Numbered from the stretch's first letter, positions 39,501-47,847 are shown. The stretch is DNA of 64,000 nt from Thiohalomonas sp041685045 (GCA_041685045.1 JAWLGP010000022.1:1-64000); one strand, 5' to 3'. Translations and numbers: made by a program. The notes: a model not told the origin generated them from the letters alone.

Positions 39501-39808
39501 TGTTCCTGATCAGCCTGAAGGCGGGCGGCACCGGCCTCAACCTCACCGAGGCCGATACCGTCATCCACTACGACCCTTGGTGGAACCCCGCGGTTGAGGC
39601 CCAGGCCACCGACCGCGCCCACCGCATCGGCCAGGACAAGCCGGTGTTCGTCTACAAGCTGATCGCCGCCGGCACGGTGGAAGAGAAGATCGTCGACATG
39701 CAGCAGCGCAAACAGGCCCTCGCCGACGGTATCTACGGCAAGCGCAGCAAGGAGCAGGAGAGCGCGCTCACCGCGGATCAGATCCTGGCGCTGTTTAGCG
39801 AGGGGTGA
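36572..39808 (+). CDS. SWIM zinc-finger SNF2-family helicase
   Basis: A 1078-aa ATP-dependent DNA translocase of the HepA/SNF2 type. An N-terminal SWIM finger has CxC-x5-CxH (Cys76, Cys78, Cys84, His86). After a long middle region come the helicase motifs: DDMGLGKTLQT (I), LDEAQTIKNP (II), CLTGTPLEN (III), then ILIFSQFSTML, ISLKAGGTGLNL and DRAHRIGQDK (IV-VI). The start is a GTG. Bacterial members of this architecture have no settled role, though repair or chromatin-like remodelling is assumed. It faces the UvrD-like helicase gene convergently across a repeat element. Confidence 0.94.
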   Translation: MAAPPVKPTVSQISEACGPNAFGRGQRYFQQGRVLSLQWNASQRELSGRVEGREAVPYEQVVYIGRGRDPEIDGECDCPVGYNCKHVAALLIAWSSQDEQRPREEGLERWRQRLESRLASRHTPPPEPVVGRDTLLYLLQHRQGHEGPELRLEVVRTRWLKVGGWGKRYGYNLIDVAFSYYHPPEWVTEEDRLIARLVVGSGYGHGFSLEGEAGLLLLRRLVATGRCYFDSPDRSPLHFAPPRPAHFSWADTDEGRRLQVELADTVNWVLVPSTPPCYIDTATGACGAIEQPLEEELFRSLCELPPLPSSKTAEFSRYLLPLLPAGADLPLPAKLDLRPLAVPARPVVGLRGLSYGEGIIHVARLSFRYQDLEVAPFTADGQNRLLLQHDGIEWDLQRDLEGEARALQRLAGHGFIPVVVDGDTAQLDFIVEADNRAESAVQWRAFMEQLPALEADGWEIRRDADFRLRFDSVEAVTADIAADGEDWFDIGLSVDLAGQRIELLPLVTQWLQHGDTAEHRPLLFEAEPGHWVELPNELVRGIADTLVELYDAPGGGEGRLRLSRHQAARLDELERRTGGLAWQGGEQVRALGKKLRNFAGIVPVAPPTGLRAELRAYQQRGLDWLQFLREYGFAGVLADDMGLGKTLQTLTHLLLEKEAGRLTQPALVVAPTSLLGNWRREAERFAPALRVLVLHGPARKEWFERLGEFDLVITNYPLLPRDETELSAQRFSHLILDEAQTIKNPRAKAAEVVRGLAVDHRLCLTGTPLENHLGELWALFDFLMPGFLGEERRFNRLYRNPIEKEGDAPRREALAERIAPFMLRRTKQAVAAELPPKTEILRSVDLEPDQRRLYETIRTAMAEKVRQLLASKGLKRSHIEVLDALLKLRQVCCDPRLVKLESARKVRHSAKLALLMEMLPELLEEGRRILIFSQFSTMLGLIEQALTAANIPHVKLTGQTRKRDAVIERFQGGEVPVFLISLKAGGTGLNLTEADTVIHYDPWWNPAVEAQATDRAHRIGQDKPVFVYKLIAAGTVEEKIVDMQQRKQALADGIYGKRSKEQESALTADQILALFSEG

Positions 39809-39831
39809 GACGGGGCGTCTGCTGGGATCTA

Positions 39832-39988
39832 TTTCACAGGATGGACAGGATTTTTCAGGATTAACAGGAAAAGGCTTTTTGCTGCGGGCGGGAGCCCAAA
39901 CTTCTACTCGAGCATTCCCTCAAGCATTGTGTTCTCGCCGTTATTCCCATCCTGTTAATCCTGGAAAATCCTGTTAATCCTGTTCAAT
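39832..39988. repeat. MITE-like inverted-pair element 3 (CAGGAT family)
   Basis: The left arm at 39832-39868 (CACAGGATGGACAGGATT, then TTTCAGGATTAACAGG) leads into the core AACAGGAAAAGGCTTTTTGC. The right arm at 39948-39988 is the inverted copy. It fills the gap between two convergent helicase genes. Confidence 0.85.
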
Positions 39989-40001
39989 CGTGTCAAACGC
40001 C

Positions 40002-42266
40002 TCAGGCCAACTCCAACCCGGCATATTCGATCGCCAGCATCTTGGTGCCGGCCCGGGGGAAGCTGACCTCGACCCGGCCTTCCGCCGGATGATAGGCACG
40101 GACGGTGCCCCGGCCGAACTTCGGGTGGCGAACCGCCATCCCCGGTCGGAAGGCTGGCTTCTTGCCCGGGCTTGCCGTCTTGGCCGCGTTTTTCGGTGGG
40201 ACGACACGCTCGACACGGAGCCCGGAGCCGAGCGCCGTCAGATAGGCGTTGGCCGGTCCCGGCACGGCGGCGTTGAGGCGGCCCTCCTCGCGCCCGGCAA
40301 GATGCCCCGCGACCGCGGAGGCGACGCGCAGGTTGGCCTCGTAGACAAACCGGGTGGCCATCCGATCGGGGGGCACGTCCCGGCGCCCTTCCCGGATGCA
40401 GCGATCCAGCTGCGGGTCCGCAGGCAAGGCCAGGACGAGTCGCTCCTTCGCGCGGGTGATCCCCACATAGAACAGGCGGCGCTCCGCCTCCTCGCCTTCC
40501 GGGCTGATGTCGCCCCCCGGAAACTGGGCATCCGACAGTCCGGCCAACAGCACCAACGGCCACTCCAGCCCCTTGGCGCGGTGAATGGTGGTGACCGTCA
40601 GATGGTCCTCCGGCAGGGAGGCGGTGTCGGCCGCGCGCAGCTGCTCAATCCAGTCGATCAGGGGATCCAGCCCAAGTTCCTGGGCCCGGCAGAACTCGGT
40701 AAATCCGGTACAGGCGAGCAGCTTCTCCTCGGCGTCTTCCGCGTTCGCGGCCAGGCGCCGGAACTGGGTTCGGATGTCGGTGCGCGCCATATGGCGGATG
40801 ATCACCTCCGCAGGCGCCAGATCACGCCAGGCACCGCTCTGCAATTCCTGCCAGAGCGCCGCCCGCTCCGCAATTTTCCCCTGCTGATAGGGACTGGCGC
40901 TTTCCGCTTTCAACGCATCGAGGAGGTTGGCGGCGCGGGCCTGGTCGCCGGCCATCCGCCGCGCGGCCGCAGCCAGCCGCTTCTGCTTCAGCCCAAGGTG
41001 GGGGACACTCAGGAAATCCTCGATATCCCGAGACACCCGCTCAGGGTCACCGTTGTACAGCCGACCACTTGCCAGCTTCAGCACCGTGACCAGCGCGTTG
41101 ATCTCCCGGGTGTGGAACAGCGATTCGCGCCCCTCCACCCGGTACGGGATACCGTGCTCGAGCAGCGCCAGTTCGACCGGAATGCTCTGACTGAACTTGC
41201 GGACCAGCACCACAGCATCGGCGAGCAAGCGCCCCTCTTCACGCCATTGGTCGATGAGCGCACCCGCCGGGTGTGACTTGCCGCCGACACGGATCGGCTC
41301 CACCCGGGTGTGCGGCGTCGTCGGCTCGGAGAGACAGAGCTTGTCCACCCGCAGCTGGTTGTGACCGATCACGGAGTTGGCAAGCAGCGATACGGCATGG
41401 CCGTAGCGAAACGTGTGGCTCAGGGTATAGGCCGTGGGGTCCGGGAAGTGGGCCGCGAAGCCACTGACGAGCAGTTCCGGCCGCGCCCCGCGCCACTCGT
41501 AGATGCACTGGTCGACATCGCCCACCACCATCACCTCGGCGCGCTCGCCCGCGATGTACCGCAGCAGATCCTCCTGAATGGCATTGGTGTCCTGGTATTC
41601 GTCGGCAATGACGAAATCCAGTTTGTTGGTGACCAGCTCCCGGGTCTCCGGCCGCGAATGCAGCAACTGGACCGGCTCATGCAGAAGGTCGGCGAAGAAG
41701 CGCACCCGCTGCTCGCGTCGGGCCTCCTCGAAGCGGTCAAAGGCCTCGATTAAGTAGCTGTGCTCCAGCGCAAAGCCGAGCTGCTCGAAGCGCTGCCAGG
41801 CCGGGACCCGATCGGCCTTCACCAGGTCGACGTAAAGCAGGAACTCATTCTGGATGTCGTCGCTCGGATACGCCTTGGCACCGAATTCGTTGCGGAAGGT
41901 GAACGTCAGCGCCGCCTTGGCCAGGTTGTTGAACTCCCACTCCTGGGTGGCCAGGCGGTAATCAGGCAGCAGCCCTCGAGCGACGAACAGCTCCGTCAGC
42001 TTGAATCCCAGCGAGTGATAGGTCCTGACGGTGACCTCGTCGCCAACCGGGCCCAACGCGGCCCGCAACCGCTCCCGGAACTGGAGCTGCGCGGCCTTGT
42101 TGAACATCAACACCATGATGCGCCGCGGCGACACCCCCCGGTCCCGCACCAGGTGCGCCACCCGCCCCACCATCGTGTGCGTCTTGCCGGAGCCTGGCAC
42201 CGCATCGACCCGGGCGTGCCCCCCTGGGTGATGGATGACGGCGAGTTGTTCGGCGGTGTAGTCCAC
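40002..42266 (-). CDS. UvrD/PcrA-like superfamily 1 DNA helicase
   Basis: A 754-aa 3'-5' DNA helicase. Walker A is DAVPGSGKTH at 21-30, motif II is VIADEYQDTN near 229, then VVGDVDQCIYEWRGA, a motif V/VI block TTIHRAKGLEWPLVLLAGL and LFYVGITRAKERL. The C-terminal RPGMAVRHPKFGRGTVR segment is a Tudor-like domain of the type that binds RNA polymerase in PcrA/UvrD. Whether it is the genome's main UvrD or an accessory copy cannot be judged here. Confidence 0.93.
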   Translation of the reverse strand: MDYTAEQLAVIHHPGGHARVDAVPGSGKTHTMVGRVAHLVRDRGVSPRRIMVLMFNKAAQLQFRERLRAALGPVGDEVTVRTYHSLGFKLTELFVARGLLPDYRLATQEWEFNNLAKAALTFTFRNEFGAKAYPSDDIQNEFLLYVDLVKADRVPAWQRFEQLGFALEHSYLIEAFDRFEEARREQRVRFFADLLHEPVQLLHSRPETRELVTNKLDFVIADEYQDTNAIQEDLLRYIAGERAEVMVVGDVDQCIYEWRGARPELLVSGFAAHFPDPTAYTLSHTFRYGHAVSLLANSVIGHNQLRVDKLCLSEPTTPHTRVEPIRVGGKSHPAGALIDQWREEGRLLADAVVLVRKFSQSIPVELALLEHGIPYRVEGRESLFHTREINALVTVLKLASGRLYNGDPERVSRDIEDFLSVPHLGLKQKRLAAAARRMAGDQARAANLLDALKAESASPYQQGKIAERAALWQELQSGAWRDLAPAEVIIRHMARTDIRTQFRRLAANAEDAEEKLLACTGFTEFCRAQELGLDPLIDWIEQLRAADTASLPEDHLTVTTIHRAKGLEWPLVLLAGLSDAQFPGGDISPEGEEAERRLFYVGITRAKERLVLALPADPQLDRCIREGRRDVPPDRMATRFVYEANLRVASAVAGHLAGREEGRLNAAVPGPANAYLTALGSGLRVERVVPPKNAAKTASPGKKPAFRPGMAVRHPKFGRGTVRAYHPAEGRVEVSFPRAGTKMLAIEYAGLELA

Positions 42267-42337
42267 GTTTTACCCGGCGCTTTGACGAAGGAGCAATTCA
42301 TTGTACCGGACGCGCGAGCGCGGAGCCGCCAAGCAAG

Positions 42338-42368
42338 GTAGGTCGGGTTAGCGCAGCGTAACCCGACA
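42338..42368. repeat. palindromic dispersed repeat
   Basis: GTCGGGTTA (42342-42350) and TAACCCGAC (42359-42367) flank GCGCAGCG. This compact palindrome is of a kind scattered through many proteobacterial genomes. It lies in the gap between the helicase gene and the IS21-type element. Confidence 0.7.
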
Positions 42369-42526
42369 CCCGGTTCACTGACTCACGCCGAGCCGAACGC
42401 TTTCGAGTAGCTCCTGCAAACGCACCCGCGGAAATTCTTGCATCGGTAGGAGACAGGCCTGTAGGAGTTGTTAATGGCGCCGTACTTCCGCATGAATCTG
42501 GCGGCACAAGACCTACCGAAAGGGTA
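42369..42526. other. non-coding gap left of the IS21-type element
   Basis: No gene is supported between the helicase start and the terminator-like hairpin. One end of the insertion sequence should lie here or just to the right, but no terminal inverted repeat could be matched by eye with the other side. Confidence 0.4.
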
Positions 42527-42561
42527 AACGACAAAGGGGCCGAGACGGCCCCTTTGTCGTT
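42527..42561 (-). terminator. strong terminator hairpin after the IS genes
   Basis: AACGACAAAGGGGCC (42527-42541) pairs perfectly with GGCCCCTTTGTCGTT (42547-42561) across a 5-nt loop. Read on the minus strand it follows the last IS gene by 17 bp and ends in GTCGTTT. It should stop the IS transcript. Confidence 0.75.
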
Positions 42562-42578
42562 GGTTGGGGCGAGGAAGT

Positions 42579-42767
42579 TCAAAACGGCGGGTCATCCGGA
42601 GGCGTAGTCGGAATCGGGACAGGTTGACGGTCTTCCCGGTAGGCATCAAGCAAGTGGATGTCGTAGATGGCCCAAATCTGCTCACGCAGAGTATCGAGGA
42701 GGTCGACGACGGCCATCGCCTGCTCGGGTGTCCAGTCGTCAGGGATGGTGAAGCCGGTGTGCTTCAT
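42579..42767 (-). CDS. small protein at the 3' end of the IS21-type element
   Basis: A 62-aa soluble, acidic protein (KHTGFTIPDDWTPEQAMAVVDLLDTLREQIWAIYDIHLLD...PTTPPDDPPF). Its ATG overlaps the istB stop by 4 nt, so it is translated with the transposition genes. It is followed by the terminator hairpin. Function unknown. The amphipathic helix and strict coupling suggest a helper of IstB or a regulator rather than a chance ORF. Confidence 0.65.
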   Translation of the reverse strand: MKHTGFTIPDDWTPEQAMAVVDLLDTLREQIWAIYDIHLLDAYREDRQPVPIPTTPPDDPPF

Positions 42768-43516
42768 GGCTTTTTTCTCCGGCGCTGGCGCGCACGTTGC
42801 TCGGTGCGCTCCTTGGCCTCCTTGAGGCGGTAGGAGTCACCCTCGATGGCGATGATTTCGGCGTTGTGGACGAGACGGTCGACCAGGGAAACGACGCAAG
42901 CGGCGTTGGGGAAGACCTCGTTCCATTCGGCGAACGGGCGATTGGTGGTGATGAGGGTGCTCTTGGTCTCGTAGCGGCGGCTGACGAGTTCGAAGAGCAG
43001 ATCGGCATGGCGGTTGGCATAGGAGAGGTAGCCCACCTCGTCGATGACGAGAAGGCCGGGCGATGCGTAGTGGCGCAGGCGACGGCGTAGACCCGAGTCG
43101 CTGTCGATGGCGGCCAGCTCGCCGAGCAGCTGCCCGGCGGTCGTAAAAAGGACGGTGTGGCCGTGGACGAGGGCCTGATGGGCGATGTTGCGGGCGAGGG
43201 TGGATTTGCCGACGCCGTTCGGTCCCACCAGGACGACGTTTGCGGCTTCACTGAGAAAGTCGAGGCCGAGCAGTGCCTCGACCGCGCCGCGGTCGCAGCG
43301 TTTGGGCCAGCTCCAGTCAAAATCCTGAATCGCCTTGAAGCGGCCGATGCGGGCGGCCTTGAGCCGCCGCTCCAGGGAGCGGCGGGCGCGCTCGGCCTCC
43401 TCCCAGGCAATAAGCGGCGCGACCCAGTCGGCGCTCGCCACCTCGGGCCAGTGGGCAAGCAGACCATGCAGTTGCAGGGTCTTGGCACGGCGGTGCAGGG
43501 AATCGAGATCAGTCAT
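42764..43516 (-). CDS. istB: IS21 transposition helper ATPase IstB
   Basis: A 250-aa AAA+ ATPase related to DnaC. It has Walker A GPNGVGKST at 98-106, Walker B LLVIDEVGYL and sensor-1 TTNRPFAEW. It assembles on target DNA and recruits IstA. The gene overlaps istA by 8 nt and the downstream small gene by 4 nt. Confidence 0.96.
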   Translation of the reverse strand: MTDLDSLHRRAKTLQLHGLLAHWPEVASADWVAPLIAWEEAERARRSLERRLKAARIGRFKAIQDFDWSWPKRCDRGAVEALLGLDFLSEAANVVLVGPNGVGKSTLARNIAHQALVHGHTVLFTTAGQLLGELAAIDSDSGLRRRLRHYASPGLLVIDEVGYLSYANRHADLLFELVSRRYETKSTLITTNRPFAEWNEVFPNAACVVSLVDRLVHNAEIIAIEGDSYRLKEAKERTEQRARQRRRKKP

Positions 43517-45002
43517 CGCAGGTCTCCGTCAGCAGGTCATAGTGGTCGAGGCTGTGCGGTTGCACCGGGGTGTCACGCGCTTTGAGGTGGGTGGGCAGTG
43601 GTACGGCAATGGGCGGCGGCAGTCCGGCCGCCTCACGCCGACGCTCCAGCGCAAGGCGCACCGCGTTCGGATGCGGGACGCCACGGCTCAAGGCTTCCTC
43701 GATGGCGGCCTGCAGTTCGGTCGCCCCGTAGCGATCGAGCAGCCGCAGCAGCGAGGCGGTGATCGTCCCCAGGTTGTCGCCACGCTCCGCCGCCTGCTCC
43801 AGCAGCGTCTTGCCGGCCGGGGCCGCCTGGGCGAGGCGATCGAGACCGCGGTGGCGGCGGGCGGCACGCTTGTGGGCGAGGAGCGTTTCGATATGGGTCG
43901 GATCTTCAAGCTGCGCCCCCTTGTCATAGCTGCGGGCATGGGTGGCCAGCAGGCGGACGCCATCGACGATGCGCACCGTCTCGGGGCTCGCCAGCACGGT
44001 CAGACGCCGACGGACATGGGTGTGCGGGATGGAGTAGTCGTTGAGGTCGAAGCGGATGTAGGGCGTCTTGCCGGCGGTGACTTCAACGCGCTCCTCGGTC
44101 GGAAACGGATTGTCGGGCAGGGCCAAAAGGCGTGGCTGCTCCGCCTGGAAGGCGGCATGCACCGTCAGCGTGCGCTCCTCGGGACAGGGTCGCTGCGCGG
44201 CCGGCCCTTCGCACCAGGCGGTGGCCTGGGCGTTGAGGTCATTGAGGCCGGTGAATTCGCGGGCGGCGAAAAAGCTCTCGCGCACATAGCGGATGGCCCG
44301 CTCCACGCGGCCCTTCTCATTGCCGCGGGCCACATTGACCGGCCGCGGCTCGTAGCGGTAGTGGCCGGCCAGTTCGAGCAGGGTCGGATGGAAGCGGATG
44401 GCCTCGTGCCGACGCTCCAGTACGGCACTTTTCAAGTTGTCGTAGAGCAGGACCCTGGGTACGCCCCCCCACGCCTCGAAGGCCGCCACGTGGCCGCGCA
44501 GGAAGTTTTCCATGCGTGCATCAAGAAAGAAGCGCAGGAAGATCTGACGGGAGTAGCTCAGCACCATCACGAAGGCCATCAGCGGCCGGCGGGCGCGGCC
44601 GATGGTCAGGTGGCCGAAGTGGCCCCAATCCACCTGGGCCTGCTCCCCAGGCAGCGTGCGCAGGCGAAGGAAAGCCTCCGCTACCGGCCGCGGCCGGTGC
44701 TGCGCGATGAGGTGGCGGAAGTGATCGGGGCCGCCGGCATAGCCGCGCTCGCACACCATCGCGTACAGCCGGCTGGCGGTGAGCTTCGGAAACCGCTCCA
44801 GCATCTGACGGACGAAAGGCAGGTACGGTTCGATTTGCGAGGGGCGCGAGAAATTTGGCTGGTGCGGTGTGCCGGCCTGCGCCAGTACTCGCGCCACCAC
44901 GTCACGGTGCACTCCTAACTGACGGGCGATGGTACCCACACGCCATTTTTCCGCGTGGTAGTAGCGCAGGATCTGCGCCTCAATTTCCGGGGAAACGGCC
45001 AC
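43509..45002 (-). CDS. istA: IS21 transposase IstA
   Basis: A 497-aa DDE transposase. The N-terminal helix-turn-helix reads WRVGTIARQLGVHRDVVARVL. The catalytic triad candidates are Asp125 (AQVDWG), Asp188 (LLYDNLK) and Glu229 or Glu234 (NEKGRVERA). Its start overlaps the end of the Cys-rich gene by 23 nt. The length is normal, so the enzyme looks intact. Confidence 0.96.
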   Translation of the reverse strand: MAVSPEIEAQILRYYHAEKWRVGTIARQLGVHRDVVARVLAQAGTPHQPNFSRPSQIEPYLPFVRQMLERFPKLTASRLYAMVCERGYAGGPDHFRHLIAQHRPRPVAEAFLRLRTLPGEQAQVDWGHFGHLTIGRARRPLMAFVMVLSYSRQIFLRFFLDARMENFLRGHVAAFEAWGGVPRVLLYDNLKSAVLERRHEAIRFHPTLLELAGHYRYEPRPVNVARGNEKGRVERAIRYVRESFFAAREFTGLNDLNAQATAWCEGPAAQRPCPEERTLTVHAAFQAEQPRLLALPDNPFPTEERVEVTAGKTPYIRFDLNDYSIPHTHVRRRLTVLASPETVRIVDGVRLLATHARSYDKGAQLEDPTHIETLLAHKRAARRHRGLDRLAQAAPAGKTLLEQAAERGDNLGTITASLLRLLDRYGATELQAAIEEALSRGVPHPNAVRLALERRREAAGLPPPIAVPLPTHLKARDTPVQPHSLDHYDLLTETCDD

Positions 45003-45438
45003 TGTCGGCTCCTGTTATTGTCATTGTGGAGGACAAATGAGGGGCTCGACGGGTGCGCAGGAAGTCCAGGCGGACATGTGCCGTGCATGCGGCGCCGCAG
45101 AAGTGGCAGCGAGCGGCCATAACGGTCGGTGGTCGACACGAACGCAGTCGTTTGGCGGCTACCGCCGAGCCCGCCGGCAGTACATCATCGGGTGGCTCGG
45201 GCGGTGAACCCTGATGCGTCACTTTTTGTTGTCGGAGGCGATAGCGGCGCTGGCGTGCCGCGTGCTGCCGGCGCCCTCGCGGACTTTGCTGATAGCGGCG
45301 TCCGGCCGCCCGTAACGAGGCGCCGCGTGCCGCCCGGGAGCACGATTCCCCGCAGTAAATCTGGCCACGGTCGCAGCGCGAACAAACGAGAAACTGCGTG
45401 CGGCAGCGCGCACACAGACATAAACGGGCGGACTCCAT
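44980..45438 (-). CDS. Cys-rich protein at the 5' end of the IS21-type element
   Basis: A 152-aa basic protein. Two zinc-ribbon-like CxxC pairs (LCARCRTQFLVCSRCDRGQIYCGESCSRAAR) are followed by a strongly basic segment (GRRYQQSPRGRRQHAARQRRYRLRQQKVTHQGSPP) and a third CxxC (CHFCGAAC). The composition suggests a nucleic-acid-binding zinc protein. GAGGAG lies just before the ATG. The gene overlaps istA by 23 nt, pointing to coupled expression. I associate this protein type with insertion sequences but cannot name its role. Confidence 0.72.
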   Translation of the reverse strand: MESARLCLCARCRTQFLVCSRCDRGQIYCGESCSRAARGASLRAAGRRYQQSPRGRRQHAARQRRYRLRQQKVTHQGSPPEPPDDVLPAGSAVAAKRLRSCRPPTVMAARCHFCGAACTAHVRLDFLRTRRAPHLSSTMTITGADSGRFPGN

Positions 45439-45529
45439 CGTCTCCTCGGCCTTGATCGCACCGAAGAGGCTGGACGGAAGCCGTCCGCAAGCGGGATACT
45501 GCCCACGCACCGTGTCTCCACGGTCGGGG

Positions 45530-45571
45530 CACGGCACCGGGTGTGATTTGGCGATCTTGGCCGGTGCCGTG
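45530..45571. promoter_or_regulatory. 11-bp inverted repeat upstream of the IS genes
   Basis: CACGGCACCGG (45530-45540) faces CCGGTGCCGTG (45561-45571) with a 20-bp loop. It lies about 90 bp upstream of the first IS gene, so it could be an operator, an IS end structure or a protective hairpin. Confidence 0.4.
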
Positions 45572-45680
45572 TCCGTTCTCTACGGCTTCCCGTTTTCTAC
45601 CGCATTACAGCCCTGCTGTCACAGTCTCTCGCGCCCTCTTGCCTGGCCGCCAGCGACGGCGGCCGCTTTTGCTTCCAGGC

Positions 45681-45911
45681 TCATGCCGCCAAATAAGTGC
45701 GGATTTTCACCGCCATCGACAGGAGTACTGGCCGGCCGCCCTGACGAAAAGCCTCGGGCTCGTTGTTCACAAATTCTTCGCGTACACATTTCGTGAACAG
45801 CTGCCAATTGTGAACACCCACGGCAGAGAACCGCAGCTCGAGACCTTGGATGGCCTGGAAAAGCCCCCGAAGGCAACTTCCAACGTTAGACCCCGAGCCG
45901 GTAACCGGCAC
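45681..45911 (-). pseudogene. possible gene remnant of 76 codons
   Basis: The minus-strand frame reads like real protein (LFQAIQGLELRFSAVGVHNW, then QLFTKCVREEFVNNEPEAF, then VLLSMAVKIRTYLAA) with balanced hydrophobic and charged residues, but no family was recognised. It may be a small gene, or the stump of one cut by the neighbouring insertion sequence. The start is undefined. Confidence 0.3.
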
Positions 45912-45990
45912 GGGTCATGCCATGTCGAGGTCGCGGGCGGCATCTTCGACCGCCTCATGCCCCGGCTTGCCCAACTCAAGTTTCGCGAAA

Positions 45991-47847
45991 CTACCCGACT
46001 TGCGTCAGCCGGCGGGTGTATTCGTTACTGCCCGAGGCGGTAACAAGCAGCGCCTCCTGCGCCCGCGTCATGCCCACATAGAGTAACCGGGCGTCCTGCT
46101 CCAACCGCTCCGCCGAGTCTTCGAGCTGGCCGATGCCGAGCAGAATGACTCGCCGGAACTCAAGCCCCTTGCTGCTATAGAGAGTCAACACCGTCACCTG
46201 CTCCACGGCGGGGTCGTACCGGTTTTTGTACGTCTTGGTCCCAAGCCAGGAATGAGGGATTCGGTGATGCCGCAGCTCGTCCGCCATCTGGCGACCCTGC
46301 CCCCCACCCGCATAGATCACGGCCATGTCACTCCAGGAAACTCCCTGCCGGTTCCAGGCCAGAAGACACTTGCGGGCAAACTCAATCTCTTCGTCAACCG
46401 AAGCGAAACGGCGTACCACCGGCGCCGGCCCGCTGTTGCCGGCCGCCTCCGGCTCGACGATGGCAATCTCCTCGCCGTCGGTACTCCCCGGCGCCAGGTA
46501 GTCGCGGACAAAGGCATAGGCGAAGGCCAGTATCTCCCGCGTATTGCGGTAGTTGAGCCGTAGCACCGTCGTGCGGCCCCGCGCCTCGATGCCGACGCTC
46601 GATAGGGCGAAGCCGAGCCCCGCCTGCTTTTTGTAGATGGATTGGGCGTCGTCGTAGAGCAGCAACAGCGAGTTGCTTTCGGGATCCACCATCTGGACCA
46701 CCAGCGTCAACCATTCCGCCTCGAAGTCGTGCCCCTCGTCGACCAGCAGCGCCCCGTACTGGGCGCGGGGGATGTGACCCTTGTCGACCGCAGCGATGAC
46801 CGCTTCCACTTCACGCTCGAAATAGGGACGGTCCGACTCCGGCACCTTGACGTGATAGGTCTTCAACTGCTCGCCGCACCAGTCGTGAAAGTGGTACACC
46901 TGCACCTGCGCGCCGATCCCCTTCGCGGAGATGAAAGACCGCAGCTTGGCGGCCAGTGTGACGTTGAAACAGAGCACGAGGATCGGTTTGCTGAGCAACT
47001 GCGCCAGATAGAGGCAGCGATAGCCGAGGATCATGGTCTTGCCGGAACCGGCTACCCCGTGGATCACCCGGTGTCCCTCCCCCAGACTGCGGGCCAACTG
47101 CTCCTGCTGGAGATCCATGATGCGGATGATGTCCGGCAGTGCCTGCTCCAGCGGCGCCTCCGTTTCCGGTACATCCGTGGAAAACAGATCCGACTGGCTC
47201 GGCGCATCGATGCGAATTTCAGGAAAGAGGTGCCAACGGATACGGTCGATCTGCGGCAGCGTGAGCTGATTGCCGAAGTTGTAATTGAACATGTTCCAGA
47301 GCTGCGTCTGGAAGGTCTCCGGGTCCGCCTTTTCCGTGATCTCGTCCTTGTAGATCGTGAGGTGGTCCGGAAGGAGCCCCGCCCGCGCCTCCTCGGGCAT
47401 CGCCTTCTCGATCTGTCGCCGGGAGATGTTCGTGAACACCACACCCCAGCCGTAAGGAAAGATCAGGTTGCCCTGATGCGGGCCATCGGCGTGGCAGAGA
47501 CGCGGATCGCGGGAAAGCACGTCGATCACCGCGTAGGTGCATTGCCGGACCTGCTCAATCGGATGAGGTTTGGTGACCAGCCCCTTGTCGGTCAGGAGGC
47601 TCACATCATGTTTCGTGATCCGCTTCAGGTTCTCCGGCTTCCAGTCCTTCACCTCCAGAAACAGCAGCCCGCGGGCGGGATGCAGTACGATGAAGTCTGG
47701 ATAGCGGTTCCGCCTGCCGATGGGAATGTCGTACCAGACCAGGTAACTGTCATCGAGCAGCGCCTCGAGACACCGGGCAACCCTTTTTTCGCCAGACGTC
47801 ATGCGCCCGAGCGTCTGTCGGTTCAGCGAAGGGATAATCTCGGCCAC
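45991..47847 (-). CDS. NERD-domain superfamily 1 helicase
   Basis: A 618-aa protein. The N-terminal NERD (nuclease-related) domain has Asp51, Glu65 and Lys67 in PDFIVLHPARGLLFLEVKDW, a PD-(D/E)XK-like core. It is followed by a UvrD/Rep-type helicase with Walker A GVAGSGKTM, motif II VDEGHDF, LLLYDDAQSIYKK, and C-terminal LYSSKGLEFRRVILLGI and LLYVGMTRAQEAL. The GTG at 47847 is chosen for its strong GGAGGAGG site 5 nt upstream. Nuclease-helicase fusions of this sort are common in phage-defence islands. Role in defence is inferred from the company it keeps. Confidence 0.88.
   Translation of the reverse strand: MAEIIPSLNRQTLGRMTSGEKRVARCLEALLDDSYLVWYDIPIGRRNRYPDFIVLHPARGLLFLEVKDWKPENLKRITKHDVSLLTDKGLVTKPHPIEQVRQCTYAVIDVLSRDPRLCHADGPHQGNLIFPYGWGVVFTNISRRQIEKAMPEEARAGLLPDHLTIYKDEITEKADPETFQTQLWNMFNYNFGNQLTLPQIDRIRWHLFPEIRIDAPSQSDLFSTDVPETEAPLEQALPDIIRIMDLQQEQLARSLGEGHRVIHGVAGSGKTMILGYRCLYLAQLLSKPILVLCFNVTLAAKLRSFISAKGIGAQVQVYHFHDWCGEQLKTYHVKVPESDRPYFEREVEAVIAAVDKGHIPRAQYGALLVDEGHDFEAEWLTLVVQMVDPESNSLLLLYDDAQSIYKKQAGLGFALSSVGIEARGRTTVLRLNYRNTREILAFAYAFVRDYLAPGSTDGEEIAIVEPEAAGNSGPAPVVRRFASVDEEIEFARKCLLAWNRQGVSWSDMAVIYAGGGQGRQMADELRHHRIPHSWLGTKTYKNRYDPAVEQVTVLTLYSSKGLEFRRVILLGIGQLEDSAERLEQDARLLYVGMTRAQEALLVTASGSNEYTRRLTQVG

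Larger units (their letters stand above)
42579..45438 (-). mobile_element. IS21-family insertion sequence with two extra small genes
   Basis: Four minus-strand genes overlap end to end: a Cys-rich protein, istA, istB and a 62-aa protein. The IstA/IstB pair defines IS21. The limits given are the outer coding ends, because no terminal inverted repeats or target duplication could be recognised. Intact reading frames suggest a recently active copy. Confidence 0.88.
45439..45990. other. 552-bp gap between the IS element and the NERD-helicase gene
   Basis: It should contain the right end of the insertion sequence and the promoter of its first gene. It holds the CACGGCACCGG inverted repeat and a possible gene remnant, both listed separately. 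No intact gene of familiar type is visible. Confidence 0.5.

Noticed and set aside
42298..42685. Minus-strand frames left of the IS21-type genes
   Set aside because: They translate the palindromic repeat and the terminator hairpin and show no protein-like pattern.
45885..45891. GTTAGAC resembling an integron attC core site
   Set aside because: No matching partner site or attC hairpin at the right distance and no integrase gene.
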